Notes: generated from the letters alone by a model not told the origin. A stretch of DNA of 64,000 bases from Paraburkholderia oxyphila NBRC 105797 (GCF_000685075.1 NZ_BAYD01000009.1:62001-126000), one strand, 5' to 3'; numbered from the stretch's first letter, positions 27,437 to 36,434 are shown. Translations and numbers: made by a program.

Positions 27437-27475
27437 AAACGGCGCGAGTGCTTCACACTCGCGCCGTTTTTTTTT
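27437..27475 (+). terminator. Strong terminator after the oxidoreductase gene
   Basis: Perfect 14-bp stem AAACGGCGCGAGTG / CACTCGCGCCGTTT with loop CTTCA and a run of nine Ts. It lies 26 bases past the stop of the indolepyruvate oxidoreductase. Confidence 0.95.
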
Positions 27476-27505
27476 CATCGATACACAACGCGGTAAGGCG
27501 CGCGC

Positions 27506-28777
27506 TCAGGCCACCTCCTCCGCCAGCCAGTCCACATCCCCACACAGCACGCACAGACGATCGCCCACCTGCACCGCCATCGAAAGCGTCACGCACGGCA
27601 GCGCCTCGTTGATCGACAAATACGGCGCGCTCACGTGCACGCGCCCCGGCGCCACCAGCGCCGCGCGAAAATACGGCCGGCGCAGCCAGTTCGCGCCCTG
27701 CGCATCATCTAGCGGCAAGAAACGCGCGTCGTGCTCGGCGCGGTCCACGCGCAGCACCACGTTGCGCCCCGCCTGCCGCCCGTTAGCGTCAAGCAGGAAG
27801 CAGCGCGCCGCATGATCGAGCGCGAGAAAATTCCAGCACACCTCTTCCAGCGACTCGCCCGCGCCGAGCCGCTCAGCCGCACGCTCGAACGCGCGCACGT
27901 AGGGCGCGAGGCGGCTTGCCGTGCCGCGCTCGCGTGCTTCGGTCTGCTGACGAAATCGCTCTGTAGCCTCGCCAATCACAGCCTGCGCGTGCGCCGCATC
28001 AGTGAGCCCGGGCGCGGGCCGCGCGAAGAAGAAGCCCTGCACGAAGTCGGCGTTGCACGAGAGCGCGAGCTGCGCTTCCTGCTCCGTCTCCACGCCCTCG
28101 ATCAGCACCAGCTTGCCGGCCTCGTGCAGCAGCGCGACGAGCGCGGGCAGCGTCGCGGCCATGTCGGCGCGATGCGCGGCGTGCAACAGCATGATGCGGT
28201 CGAGCTTCACGATATCGGGATTCAACTGCCACACTCGGCCGATATCGACATGCCCCGCGCCGAAGTCGTCGAGCGCGATGAGAAAGCCGCGCTCGCGGAA
28301 CTCGGCCACCGCGTGCGCGAGTGCGTCGAGATCGGTCGCATCGGCTTCGAGCACCTCGAGCACGACACGCCGCGGCGGCAAATCGAGCCGCAGCAAGTTC
28401 GCCAGCAGCGCCGCCGCGTGATACGGCTCGATCAGCGTGCCCGGATGCACGTTCAGAAAAAGCCACTCGCGCTCGGCGCCGAGCAAGGCGAAGTTCTCCA
28501 GGTGCAGCGCCTGCGCGAGCCGGTCCACCTGGAGCACCTCGCCCACGCGCGCGGCTTCGCCGAACACGTCAATGGGCGAAATGGGCCTGTCGAGCGAGTC
28601 GTGCGCGCGCAAGAACCCCTCGTAGCCGATCGCGCGCATGTGCGAGAGACTGAAAACCGGCTGAAACACACTCGTGAGCGTGAGCTCGCCATGCTGCACG
28701 CTATAGCGCTCCAGCCCCGACGCGACGCTCAGATCGAAGCCGTGCGGCGCCGTCTTGTCCTGCTGTTCTGTGATCAT
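27506..28777 (-). CDS. EAL-domain c-di-GMP phosphodiesterase with C-terminal sensor-like domain
   Basis: A 423-residue cytoplasmic protein. Residues ~25-270 form an EAL domain. The signature triplet is EGF (53-55, YEGFLRA) instead of EAL, but Glu53 remains, with Asn109, Glu141, the DDFGAGH motif (170-176), Lys191, Glu227/Glu230 and Gln247 also present, so activity on c-di-GMP is plausible. Residues ~300-423 (RPYFRAALVAPGRVHVSAPYL) resemble the PDC/Cache-like sensor attached to some EAL proteins. ATG 28777 follows GAGGAA. It is divergent from the antiporter gene. Confidence 0.85.
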   Translation of the reverse strand: MITEQQDKTAPHGFDLSVASGLERYSVQHGELTLTSVFQPVFSLSHMRAIGYEGFLRAHDSLDRPISPIDVFGEAARVGEVLQVDRLAQALHLENFALLGAEREWLFLNVHPGTLIEPYHAAALLANLLRLDLPPRRVVLEVLEADATDLDALAHAVAEFRERGFLIALDDFGAGHVDIGRVWQLNPDIVKLDRIMLLHAAHRADMAATLPALVALLHEAGKLVLIEGVETEQEAQLALSCNADFVQGFFFARPAPGLTDAAHAQAVIGEATERFRQQTEARERGTASRLAPYVRAFERAAERLGAGESLEEVCWNFLALDHAARCFLLDANGRQAGRNVVLRVDRAEHDARFLPLDDAQGANWLRRPYFRAALVAPGRVHVSAPYLSINEALPCVTLSMAVQVGDRLCVLCGDVDWLAEEVA

Positions 28778-29165
28778 GCTTTCCTCTTCGCGCAAGTTGA
28801 TCGCCGCGGCTGGCGTGCCGGCGGTCCCTGCGTTGCGCCTCCGGTGGCGATCAAGCAAGGTCCGTGCGCACGCAAACCGCGACCCGGCGCGCATCGAAAC
28901 CCGTGCCGCCGCCCACGTGCATGCGCGCTCAACGGGCATGCCACACTTCGGGGCGCACCAAAACCGTGCGTCACGTTCGCTCGTTCCTGCATGACAAGGC
29001 GCGCATCGCCCGGGCAAGCACCGCGCCTGCCCGCTTCGCGGCGTCCAGAGCCGTCCTCAAGCTAAACTGTCCGACAGCCGCCGCCTGCCTCGCCAGGCAC
29101 CTCAGCATCCGTTCGCAACGCTTCCGCATTAAAGGGACGCACCACGTCCCCGTCTTACCGCATCG
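28778..29165. other. Divergent intergenic region
   Basis: 388 bases between the EAL gene and the antiporter gene. It should carry both promoters. No gene, repeat or clear promoter boxes were found. Confidence 0.4.
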
Positions 29166-30833
29166 ATGGAAACCCTTTTCACCGTTCTCATTCTGCTCCT
29201 TGCCGTGGCGCTTTCGGGCGTCATCGTGCGCCTTCTGCCCGTCAAGCTGCCGCTGCCGCTTTTGCAGATCGCCATCGGCGCGTTGCTGACGTTTCCGCGC
29301 ATCAATCCGCACGTGACGTTCGACCCCGACATCTTCATGGCGCTGTTCATTCCGCCGCTGCTGTTCGCCGACGGCTGGCGCATGCCCAAGCGCGAATTCT
29401 TCATGCAGCGCCGCGCAATCCTGATGCTCGCGCTCGGCCTCGTGCTGTTCACCGTGGTGGCGGTGGGCTATTTCGTGCACTGGCTCGTGCCGCAGATCTC
29501 GCTGCCGGTGGCCTTCGCGCTCGCCGCCGTGCTCTCGCCCACCGACGCCGTGGCGCTCTCGGCCATCGCCGGCAAGGACAAGATTCCCGCGCAGCTCATG
29601 CACATCCTCGAAGGCGAAGCGCTGATGAACGACGCGTCCGGCCTCGTCGCGCTGAAGTTCGCCGTGGCCGCCGCGCTCACGGGCTACTTCTCGCTGCGCG
29701 AAGCCACGCTCAGCTTCTTTCTGATCGCGGCGGGCGGGCTTGCCGTGGGCGCGGCGATCGGCTGGCTCTTCAGCTTCGCGTCCGCGCGCTTTCTCAACGT
29801 GACGGCGGAAGGCGACCCCGCGCCCGGCGTCGTGATGACCATGCTGATCCCGTTCGCGGCTTACCTCATCGCCGAGCATCTCGAAGTGTCGGGCGTGCTG
29901 GCCGCCGTGGCCGCGGGGATGATGATGAACTACACGAGCGTCGCGCTCACGGGCCCGGTTTCCTCACGGGTGCGCGCGACCAGCACGTGGTCGATGATCG
30001 AATTCATCTTCAACGGCATGGTGTTCACGCTGCTCGGCCTGCAATTCCCCGGGATTCTCGGCAAGGCGCTGCTCGACGCGCACCACACGAGCAATGTGCA
30101 GATGCTGCGCCTCATTGGCTATATCGCGGCCGTGCTGGTGGCGCTCTATGCGATGCGCTTCGGCTGGGTGTGGCTGCTGCGCTGGTTCGCGAGCCGCAGC
30201 GCCGCGCGTCACGGCGTGGCCAACGCGGTGCCGGGCCTGCGCACCGTGGCGATCACGACGGTGGCCGGCGTGCGCGGCGCGGTCACGCTCGCCGGCGTGC
30301 TCTCGCTGCCCGTGGCGCTCAACAACGGCGCGCCGCTGCCGGGACGCGACAGCGCCATTTTTATCGCCTCGGGGGTGATACTCGCCTCGCTGCTGGTGGC
30401 GATCGTCGGGTTGCCGCTGCTGCTGCGCGGCGTGAAGCGCGGCGCGCATCCGGCGCACGCCGCCGAGGAACGCGCGGCGCGCGCGCAAGCGGCACAAGCC
30501 GCGATCCGCGCGGTGGATGCGCTGCATGAAAAAGCCACCGAGGACATGGACGAACAGCAGGCCGCCTACGCCGCCGACGTCACGGCGCGCGTGATGGACA
30601 CCTATCGGCGGCGCCTCGCGACAGTCGACGCCGACCGCGACCGCGCCAGGCACGCTCGCGAGGCGGAGGCGCTCGAAATGCAGATGCGCCTGGCGGCCAT
30701 GCGCGCCGAACGCGCGACGCTGGTCGATCTGCGCAACCGGCAGACGATCAATGACGAGACGCTCGTGAAGCTGATGCGTGAGGTGGATCTCTCGGAAACG
30801 GCGATGACTACGCGTGGGCGGAATCGGGGGTAG
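29166..30833 (+). CDS. CPA1-family Na+/H+ antiporter
   Basis: A 555-residue CPA1 (NhaP/NHE-type) antiporter with about twelve membrane helices in residues 1-425. Family markers are IPPLLFADGWRMP, the discontinuous-helix region LSPTDAVALSAIAG, EGEALMNDASGLVALKF (with the conserved ion-binding Asn-Asp pair) and TTVAGVRGAVTLAGVLSLP. A hydrophilic, Ala/Glu/Arg-rich tail of about 130 residues with coiled-coil character follows, longer than in minimal members, and may regulate transport. It exports Na+ (or K+) in exchange for H+. Confidence 0.93.
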   Translation: METLFTVLILLLAVALSGVIVRLLPVKLPLPLLQIAIGALLTFPRINPHVTFDPDIFMALFIPPLLFADGWRMPKREFFMQRRAILMLALGLVLFTVVAVGYFVHWLVPQISLPVAFALAAVLSPTDAVALSAIAGKDKIPAQLMHILEGEALMNDASGLVALKFAVAAALTGYFSLREATLSFFLIAAGGLAVGAAIGWLFSFASARFLNVTAEGDPAPGVVMTMLIPFAAYLIAEHLEVSGVLAAVAAGMMMNYTSVALTGPVSSRVRATSTWSMIEFIFNGMVFTLLGLQFPGILGKALLDAHHTSNVQMLRLIGYIAAVLVALYAMRFGWVWLLRWFASRSAARHGVANAVPGLRTVAITTVAGVRGAVTLAGVLSLPVALNNGAPLPGRDSAIFIASGVILASLLVAIVGLPLLLRGVKRGAHPAHAAEERAARAQAAQAAIRAVDALHEKATEDMDEQQAAYAADVTARVMDTYRRRLATVDADRDRARHAREAEALEMQMRLAAMRAERATLVDLRNRQTINDETLVKLMREVDLSETAMTTRGRNRG

Positions 30834-30884
30834 GCGCGAGAGCGCGTCGCGAGCGCGCAGTGATCTCGTAGTAAGCGCGCGGTC

Positions 30885-30918
30885 GGCGCGGTTGGCGCGG
30901 TTGGCGCGGTTGGCGCGG
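30885..30918. repeat. 9-bp tandem repeat GGCGCGGTT
   Basis: Three perfect copies and a 7-base partial fourth copy, in the gap between the convergent antiporter and permease genes. Confidence 0.8.
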
Positions 30919-31001
30919 CGAGATCATAAAGACGCGCACATAGACGCGTGCAAAAGCGCTCGCGAAGAAACGCCCGTAAAAAGCGCACGAAGCAATGCAC
31001 A

Positions 31002-31044
31002 AAAAACAAACGCGACGCCCTATCTAAAAAGGCGTCGCGTTTTT
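31002..31044. terminator. Bidirectional terminator
   Basis: Perfect 12-bp stem AAACGCGACGCC / GGCGTCGCGTTT (31008-31019 and 31031-31042) with an A-rich left flank and T-rich right flank. It serves the converging antiporter and permease genes. Confidence 0.85.
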
Positions 31045-31120
31045 CATGCGCGAATTATGCGCGTTTGGGCATGGCGCTCAACGCGCCTTTGGCACCCAAA
31101 GGCGCCACCGTCAACCGCCC

Positions 31121-32425
31121 TTAAACCACCGCTCCCTGCGCCGGCTTCTTGCGCAGCAGCGCGTAGAGGATGATCGCACCGAAGGTCGCCGTGCCGATGC
31201 CACCGAGTCCGAAATTGCCGAGCTTGAGCGAGAAGTCACCGGCGCCGAGCACGAGCGTGACGGCGGCCACGATCAAGTTGCGGTTATCCGAGAAGTCGAC
31301 CTTGTTGACGACCCAGATGCGCGCGCCCGTCACGGCAATGAGGCCGAACACGACGATGGACACGCCGCCGAGCACCGGCCCCGGAATGGTCTGAATCACG
31401 GCGCCGAACTTCGGCGAGAAGCCGAGCGCGAGCGCGATGAGCGCGGCGATCGCGAACACGAGCGTCGAGTAGATCCGCGTGACGGCCATCACGCCGATGT
31501 TCTCGCCGTAGGTCGTCACGCCCGTGCCGCCGAGGAAGCCCGAGACGATGGTGGCCAGACCGTCGCCGATGAACGCGCGGCCGATGTAGCGGTCGAGGTT
31601 CTGGCCCGTCATGGCCGAGACGGCCTTGATGTGGCCGAGGTTCTCCGCCACGAGGATCACGGCGATGGGCACGAGCATGGTCATCGCGTGCGGATCGAAC
31701 ACGGGCGCGGTGAACTTGGGCAGGCCGAACCAGGCGGCGTTCGCGACGATCGCAAAGTCGATCGGCTTGCCGAGGCCCATGCCGTTGGTCACGATCGCAT
31801 AGATCACATAGGCAATCACGAGGCCCACGAGAATCAGCAGGCGCTGCAGCATGCCGCGCGTGAAGACGGCCACACCGCCCACGCAGAGGATGGTGACGAG
31901 CGCCATCGACGCATCGAACTCCGAGCCGTTCACGCCCTTCACGGCGGTGGGCGCGAGATTCAGGCCGATCACGGCGACGATCGCACCGGTCACGACGGGC
32001 GGCATGAGCGTCTCGATCCACTTCGTGCCGATGACCGAAACGAGCAGACCGATCAGCGCGTAGGCCACGCCGCACGCGATGATGCCGCCGAGCGCGACCG
32101 GAATGTTGGTGTTCGGCCCGTGGCCGCCGTAACCCGTGACCGCGATCACGAGGCCGATGAACGCGAAGCTCGAGCCGAGGTAGCTCGGCACGCGCCCGCC
32201 CACGAGGACGAAGAACAGCAGCGTGCCGATCCCCGACATGAAAATGCACAGGTTCGGATCGAAGCCCATGAGCAGCGGCGCGAGCACCGTCGAGCCGAAC
32301 ATGGCGACGACGTGCTGCACGCCCATCGCGAACATCTGCGGCCAGGGCAGGCGCTCGTCGGGCGCGACGACGTTCTGCGCGGCGCTCGCTTGCACGCGCC
32401 AGCGGGGAAACCAGGAATCGGACAT
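31121..32425 (-). CDS. NCS2-family uracil/xanthine permease
   Basis: A 434-residue nucleobase:cation symporter-2 protein with about 14 membrane segments. It begins LPWPQMFAMGVQHVVAMFGSTVLAPLLMGFDP, contains the helix-8 signature AVILVAENLGHIKAVSAMTGQ and the helix-10 motif GGTGVTTYGENIGVMAVT, which includes the substrate-contact Glu. These match the UraA/RutG uracil branch rather than the purine branch. ATG 32425 follows AGAGGAG; an in-frame TTG lies seven codons upstream. It imports uracil with H+ across the inner membrane; specificity is by family similarity. Confidence 0.9.
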   Translation of the reverse strand: MSDSWFPRWRVQASAAQNVVAPDERLPWPQMFAMGVQHVVAMFGSTVLAPLLMGFDPNLCIFMSGIGTLLFFVLVGGRVPSYLGSSFAFIGLVIAVTGYGGHGPNTNIPVALGGIIACGVAYALIGLLVSVIGTKWIETLMPPVVTGAIVAVIGLNLAPTAVKGVNGSEFDASMALVTILCVGGVAVFTRGMLQRLLILVGLVIAYVIYAIVTNGMGLGKPIDFAIVANAAWFGLPKFTAPVFDPHAMTMLVPIAVILVAENLGHIKAVSAMTGQNLDRYIGRAFIGDGLATIVSGFLGGTGVTTYGENIGVMAVTRIYSTLVFAIAALIALALGFSPKFGAVIQTIPGPVLGGVSIVVFGLIAVTGARIWVVNKVDFSDNRNLIVAAVTLVLGAGDFSLKLGNFGLGGIGTATFGAIILYALLRKKPAQGAVV

Positions 32426-32923
32426 AGGGGGCTCCTCTTGTGCCATTGTTGACCGTGATGCACCGGCTGCCGGCGTGGTCTAGTTTTGTCTTTTGGAACG
32501 GGGCGTGGGATTTGGACCACATGCGCGGGCATCGCGCAGGCGGTGCTCAGGTTGCAAACTCGCACATGCCCATGGGAGAAATCACGCGCGAGTGTACGGA
32601 GCCGCAAACGACGTGGCAAGGCGGACGTGCGCGCCTGTGGGCCGGACGAAACAACGCGCCGCGCAGGGTGGCCACGGCGCGCAAGGCCCCGTCGGACGGG
32701 AGTTTCGGACTTCTCCTATATCGATGGAGATACACCGGAATTACACTGAACTTACTGCGTGACCCCATGACAGTTCATGCAGAGGTTGTAAATGTCAACT
32801 CTCCGACTTCCCGCTCATGCCCATGTGGCCTGAGCGGATTTTTTTTGCCCGGGTATTTTTCCACGTTGTTTTTTCTTTGAGCCGACGCGACTTACAGTGA
32901 AGCCGCGCCGGCTGGTTGCGTCC
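32426..32923. other. Gene-free region upstream of the permease
   Basis: 498 bases. The part next to 32425 is the permease leader. The part at 32700-32850 is AT-richer and ends in a plus-strand terminator with no plus-strand gene before it, so a small RNA is possible. No coding sequence is convincing. Confidence 0.45.
32811..32846 (+). terminator. Orphan plus-strand terminator
   Basis: Stem CCGCTCA / TGAGCGG, extended by GCC / GGC inside the loop, followed by A and eight Ts. No plus-strand gene precedes it within 1.9 kb, so it may end a small RNA. Confidence 0.75.
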
Positions 32924-33562
32924 TCAAGCGAACGCGTCCTGGGCCAGTTCCCGCACGTAGTTGCGCACGTCCTCTGGCCAGTCCACGCTCCACGCCTCGA
33001 AGCGCGCGCGCTCGCCCGCATACAGCGCGCGCAGCGCTTCCTCATAGCCCGGCAGGTTGCCGGCCATCGCAGTCATGAAACGATGCACCGCTTCACGCGA
33101 CGCCCGCACGCGGTCCTTCGACTCGCTCGCATGACGCGCGCTCTCCACGAGCCGGCGCAGCACCACCGATGCGCCGCCCGGCTGCTCCGCCAGCCAGTCC
33201 CAATGCCGCGGCAGCAGCGTGACCTCGCGCGCGACCACGCCTAGCCTGGGCCGTCCGCGGCCGCGCGGAGCCTCTGCGCCAGGCTCATCCGGCTGTGCCT
33301 GTGCGCTCTCTTCGGTCTGGGATTGCCACGCCGCGTCGGCGGCAAGGCGCGCGGCCAGGTCTGCGGGCCTGCCGCGCAGATCGAACTCCACCGGCCTCGC
33401 GTTGCGGTCGTCGAACACGAGGACCGATGCGCTCTCGCCGCCCTCCAGTGCCGCCTTCACCGCCAGCGCCACGTCGAGCGGCGCGCCGCGCGCGATCAGC
33501 CGCGTGCCGGCAAAAGCCGTCACGCCCGCGCCTCGTGGCATGGGCTCATTCGTCGATGTCAT
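32924..33562 (-). CDS. DUF2239 protein, possibly a ribbon-helix-helix regulator
   Basis: A 212-residue DUF2239 protein. Residues ~15-75 form a beta/alpha N-terminal part (VTAFAGTRLIARG, ASVLVFDDRNARPVEFDLRG). A charged linker contains RGRGRPRLG. Then comes a segment (AREVTLLPRHWDWL followed by GASVVLRRLVESARH) arranged strand-helix-helix like ribbon-helix-helix DNA-binding proteins. Its promoter carries two TTACCCGGGTAA-type sites, consistent with autoregulation. The DNA-binding role is inference; the family has no established function. ATG 33562 follows AGGAG. Confidence 0.72.
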   Translation of the reverse strand: MTSTNEPMPRGAGVTAFAGTRLIARGAPLDVALAVKAALEGGESASVLVFDDRNARPVEFDLRGRPADLAARLAADAAWQSQTEESAQAQPDEPGAEAPRGRGRPRLGVVAREVTLLPRHWDWLAEQPGGASVVLRRLVESARHASESKDRVRASREAVHRFMTAMAGNLPGYEEALRALYAGERARFEAWSVDWPEDVRNYVRELAQDAFA

Positions 33563-33590
33563 GTCTTGCTCCTGTGTCGAATCACGGAGC

Positions 33591-33640
33591 GAATATTACC
33601 CGGGTAAATTTATGGGCGCAATATCATCCGGGTAATATTT
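33591..33640 (-). promoter_or_regulatory. Two palindromic operators TTACCCGGGTAA
   Basis: A perfect 12-bp palindrome TTACCCGGGTAA at 33596-33607 and a 10/12 match TCATCCGGGTAA at 33624-33635, centres 28 bp apart. AATATTACCCGG flanks face each other as an inverted pair. They sit 35-75 bases upstream of the DUF2239 start. Confidence 0.7.
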
Positions 33641-33690
33641 GATTGTGCTCAAGTCGCCGACTCAAGGGGTGTGAGCAGCAAGCGAGTGCT

Positions 33691-34515
33691 TCATTCCTCA
33701 CGCAAGCCGACGATCGCGCCCGCCTCGATCCACATGCGCCATTGGCTCGCGAAGTCGAACGTCTCGTCGATGGCGAATGCGCATTCGAGCGCTTCGTCAA
33801 GCGTCGCGCCGCGCCGGAGCGCCACGAACGCCTCGTGCGCGGCCTGTGTGTGCGCTAGCGCAGCGGGCCGCCAGCGCGGACGCACGACGAGCGTCCAGCC
33901 CGGCGTATCGATGCGTTCGGGCCATGCGTTGCGGCTTTGGTCGTCGAGGCTCTTGTCGTCGAGGCTTTGATCGTCGTGCTGATGCGCGCGCCAGATCGCG
34001 AGCGCCGCGTAGCGCGAGGCGAGTGCGGCACACGCCGGATGCACGGCGAGCCGCGCCGACATGAGACGTTCCGCGCCGATCGCCTGCCACTGCGCTGGGC
34101 CAAGCGGCTCGGCATTGGCGGCAAAGGCTGCCACATGCAACGCCCATTCGAGACGCGCGACATCGCCGAAATACGCGTAGCGCGCGTCGGTCTCATAGCG
34201 TTCGATGAAGGCCGGCAAGGCCGCACCGAAGCGATTCAGATCGGCGTCGCGCGAAGGATGGGCTCTCGCATAGTCGCGCGAGAGGGCATCGAAGCAAGCA
34301 TCGCCGACGAGCGCCAGGAGCACCGGATACGCACTCGCCAGCGCTGCGCGCCGTGCCGCGCGCACGTTGCCGCGATAGAGGCCAAGACGCTCGTGCAAGT
34401 CAGCGTCTGGGGCGGCGGGCTGAAGATGGGCGGCAAGCGCGGCATCGGCGGCGGGATCGTCGAGCGCTGCGGCAAAGGCAGTCTGCAGCGACGTCAGCGT
34501 TTCACTCGCGCTCAT
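33691..34515 (-). CDS. bufC: DUF2063 partner protein of the bufferin maturase
   Basis: A 274-residue protein with the N-terminal DUF2063 putative DNA-binding domain, which in this context binds the precursor peptide rather than DNA. Family features are [37 protein letters not shown] and FERYETD-like [26 protein letters not shown]. Its ATG overlaps the stop of the DUF692 gene (ATGA), so the two are coupled. In bufferin and methanobactin systems this protein forms a heterodimer with the DUF692 oxidase and presents the peptide. It is the last gene of the operon. Confidence 0.85.
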   Translation of the reverse strand: MSASETLTSLQTAFAAALDDPAADAALAAHLQPAAPDADLHERLGLYRGNVRAARRAALASAYPVLLALVGDACFDALSRDYARAHPSRDADLNRFGAALPAFIERYETDARYAYFGDVARLEWALHVAAFAANAEPLGPAQWQAIGAERLMSARLAVHPACAALASRYAALAIWRAHQHDDQSLDDKSLDDQSRNAWPERIDTPGWTLVVRPRWRPAALAHTQAAHEAFVALRRGATLDEALECAFAIDETFDFASQWRMWIEAGAIVGLREE

Positions 34516-35390
34516 GGGTGCACCTGCACACTCGCAAGCGGATCGTGCGCGATGCGTGTCATGCGCTCGCGCGCGAGCCTCACTTCGTCGATGAGCACAT
34601 CGAGCGGCGGCACGGCGGTGTCCCATTCGATCAGCGTGGGCACCGGTCCGAAACGGCGCAGCGCGGCCTCGTAGAGCGTCCAGACTTCAGGCGCGACACG
34701 CGAGCCGTGATCGTCGATCACCGCCGCCGGCGTCACGCGATGCCCCGCGAGATGCAGCTCGCCCACCGCCTCGCGCGGCAGCGCGGTCATTGCCTCTAGC
34801 GCGTCCTCACCGTGATTGCATTGGTTCACGTACAGATTGTTCACGTCGAGCAGCACGCCACAGCCCGTGCGGCGCGCAAGCTCGGCGAGGAAGGCCGTCT
34901 CGACGTAGGTATCGTCGCGAAACCGCACGTACGTGGAGACGTTTTCGATCAGCACGCGCCGGCGCAGCGTGTCCTGCATCTGCGCGACGCGCGCGCTTAG
35001 ATGATCGAGCGACGCCTGCGTGAGCGGCATCGGCAGGAGATCGTGAAGAGCGGCGTGAGGCGTCGCGCCCCAGCACAGATGCTCGGAGACGAGCGCGGGT
35101 TCGATGCGCTCGACGAGCCGCTCGAGGCGCGCGAGATGCCCCTCGTCGAGCGGCGCGGCAGAGCCGAGCCCGAGGCCCACGCCGTGCAGACTCACCGGCA
35201 AATCGCGGCGCACCGCTTCGAGGACGTGCAGGTCGTAGCCGCCATCGCCGAAATAGTTTTCGCTATGGACCTCGACCCAGCCGACCGACGGTGGCGCCTG
35301 CATGAATGCGTCATAGTGCGCGTGACGCAAACCGATGCCAACGCCTTGCGCCGGAAGTGTGCGCGAAGGGGTTGGCATCATCGTGCGCAT
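34512..35390 (-). CDS. bufB: DUF692 multinuclear non-heme iron oxidase (bufferin maturase)
   Basis: A 292-residue TIM-barrel protein of the DUF692/MNIO family, relatives of MbnB. The metal-ligand blocks are all visible: [58 protein letters not shown] and LIEWD. MNIO enzymes use two or three iron ions and oxygen to turn Cys residues of a precursor peptide into thiooxazole or oxazolone/thioamide groups. Here the substrate should be the Cys-containing DUF2282 peptide encoded 97 bases upstream. ATG 35390 lacks a strong ribosome site; an ATG at 35381 is also possible. Confidence 0.9.
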   Translation of the reverse strand: MRTMMPTPSRTLPAQGVGIGLRHAHYDAFMQAPPSVGWVEVHSENYFGDGGYDLHVLEAVRRDLPVSLHGVGLGLGSAAPLDEGHLARLERLVERIEPALVSEHLCWGATPHAALHDLLPMPLTQASLDHLSARVAQMQDTLRRRVLIENVSTYVRFRDDTYVETAFLAELARRTGCGVLLDVNNLYVNQCNHGEDALEAMTALPREAVGELHLAGHRVTPAAVIDDHGSRVAPEVWTLYEAALRRFGPVPTLIEWDTAVPPLDVLIDEVRLARERMTRIAHDPLASVQVHP

Positions 35391-35487
35391 GTCGCGAGCA
35401 GGCTAGCGGTAGCGATTGTGTCGAGGCTCGCCTCGAGCCGTTCTGCGCCACGCATTTCGCTGCTCATTTCGCCGCTCTTGCCACGGC

Positions 35488-35736
35488 TTACTTTTCCGGC
35501 GTGCCGCCGAGCTTTTCGCAGGTGCCCTTCGGCATGGCCTTGAAGTCGCCCTTGTCGTGGTCGACCTTGGCCTCGCCCGCGCAGTCATGCACGCCGGTCT
35601 TGCTCGCGCAATCGTTCTGGCCCGCCTTGGCGACGCCGTAGCAGTTCACGGTTTCATCGGCGTGCGCGATGCCTGCCGTCGCCAGACCCGCCAGCGCGGC
35701 GGCAATCACGGCCTGACGGCCGAGTGCGTTTTTCAT
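35488..35736 (-). CDS. bufA: DUF2282 bufferin precursor peptide
   Basis: An 82-residue secreted peptide. The signal peptide ([22 protein letters not shown]) is cleaved near AHA-DE. The mature part of about 56 residues carries four cysteines, Cys32 (NCYG), Cys43 (NDCAS), Cys52 (HDCAG) and Cys73 (GTCEK), the DUF2282 pattern. In characterised bufferins the central Cys pair is converted to thiooxazoles by the DUF692/DUF2063 enzyme pair and the product binds copper in the periplasm. ATG 35736 follows GAGGAG. It is the first gene of the bufABC operon. Confidence 0.9.
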   Translation of the reverse strand: MKNALGRQAVIAAALAGLATAGIAHADETVNCYGVAKAGQNDCASKTGVHDCAGEAKVDHDKGDFKAMPKGTCEKLGGTPEK

Positions 35737-36027
35737 GGAAATCTCCTCGAAGGTTGCTGGTATTGCATCAGCCGTGAGAACCGTGCCGCGCGCGGCCTCA
35801 TGCGCACTATTTTGCCTCACCGCCAGGCACACGGCGCACGCGCGTGGGCGGGAGCCTCCGCCCATTCGTTTTCAGCATCCGGTCCAGCGGCAATTATCTT
35901 CATTCCTGTAATGATGTTTGCCGTATCTCGATATTTATCTTCGAAGTGCGCTGCAATAAAGTTCTATCAACGAATCGAACAACGCGATTGTTACGGTTCA
36001 AATGATAAATTTTGGAGGTTAGTAACC

Positions 36028-36336
36028 ATGAAGACCCTGATTGCTGCAGCGCTTGCCGCTACCGTTCTTGCCGCCCCGGCCCTGTCGTTCGCTCAAGAAA
36101 GCCAGCCGGTGACCCGTGCCCAGGTGAAGGCAGAACTCGTGCAACTCGAACAGGCCGGCTATCGCCCGGGCCTCGCGAGCCCGTACTACCCGGAAGACCT
36201 GCAAGCCGCACAAGCGAAGGTCGCGCAACAAAACGCAACGGCTGAAGCCACGGCCTACGGCGCCTCGACGAACGGCTCGACTCAAGCCGGCAGCCGCGTG
36301 ACGACGAACGCCAAGTCGGTTTACTTCGGCCAGTAA
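36028..36336 (+). CDS. DUF4148 secreted protein
   Basis: A 102-residue periplasmic protein with a clear signal peptide (MKTLIAAALAATVLAAPALSFA) and the DUF4148 core VTRAQVKAELVQLEQAGYRPG followed by YYPEDLQAAQAKV. The family is abundant in Burkholderia and relatives and has no known function. TTGGAGG provides a strong ribosome site before ATG 36028. The gene is divergent from bufA with about 290 bases between them, an AT-richer stretch likely to hold both promoters. Confidence 0.88.
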   Translation: MKTLIAAALAATVLAAPALSFAQESQPVTRAQVKAELVQLEQAGYRPGLASPYYPEDLQAAQAKVAQQNATAEATAYGASTNGSTQAGSRVTTNAKSVYFGQ

Positions 36337-36389
36337 TCGCGGTCGAAGGCAGCGCCCCGCACGGCGGCGCGCTGAATGAAGGACACCAG

Positions 36390-36434
36390 ACGGGCCCGCT
36401 CTCGATGGAACTCGAGCGCGGGCCCGTTACTCTT
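36390..36434 (+). terminator. Terminator after the DUF4148 gene
   Basis: A 16-bp stem with one mismatch (ACGGGCCCGCTCTCGA / TCGAGCGCGGGCCCGT, 36390-36405 and 36412-36427) followed by TACTCTTT. Confidence 0.75.

Noticed and set aside
32426..32760. A riboswitch-like leader before the uracil permease
   Set aside because: I looked for a purine or pyrimidine-responsive structure and found no recognisable conserved core.
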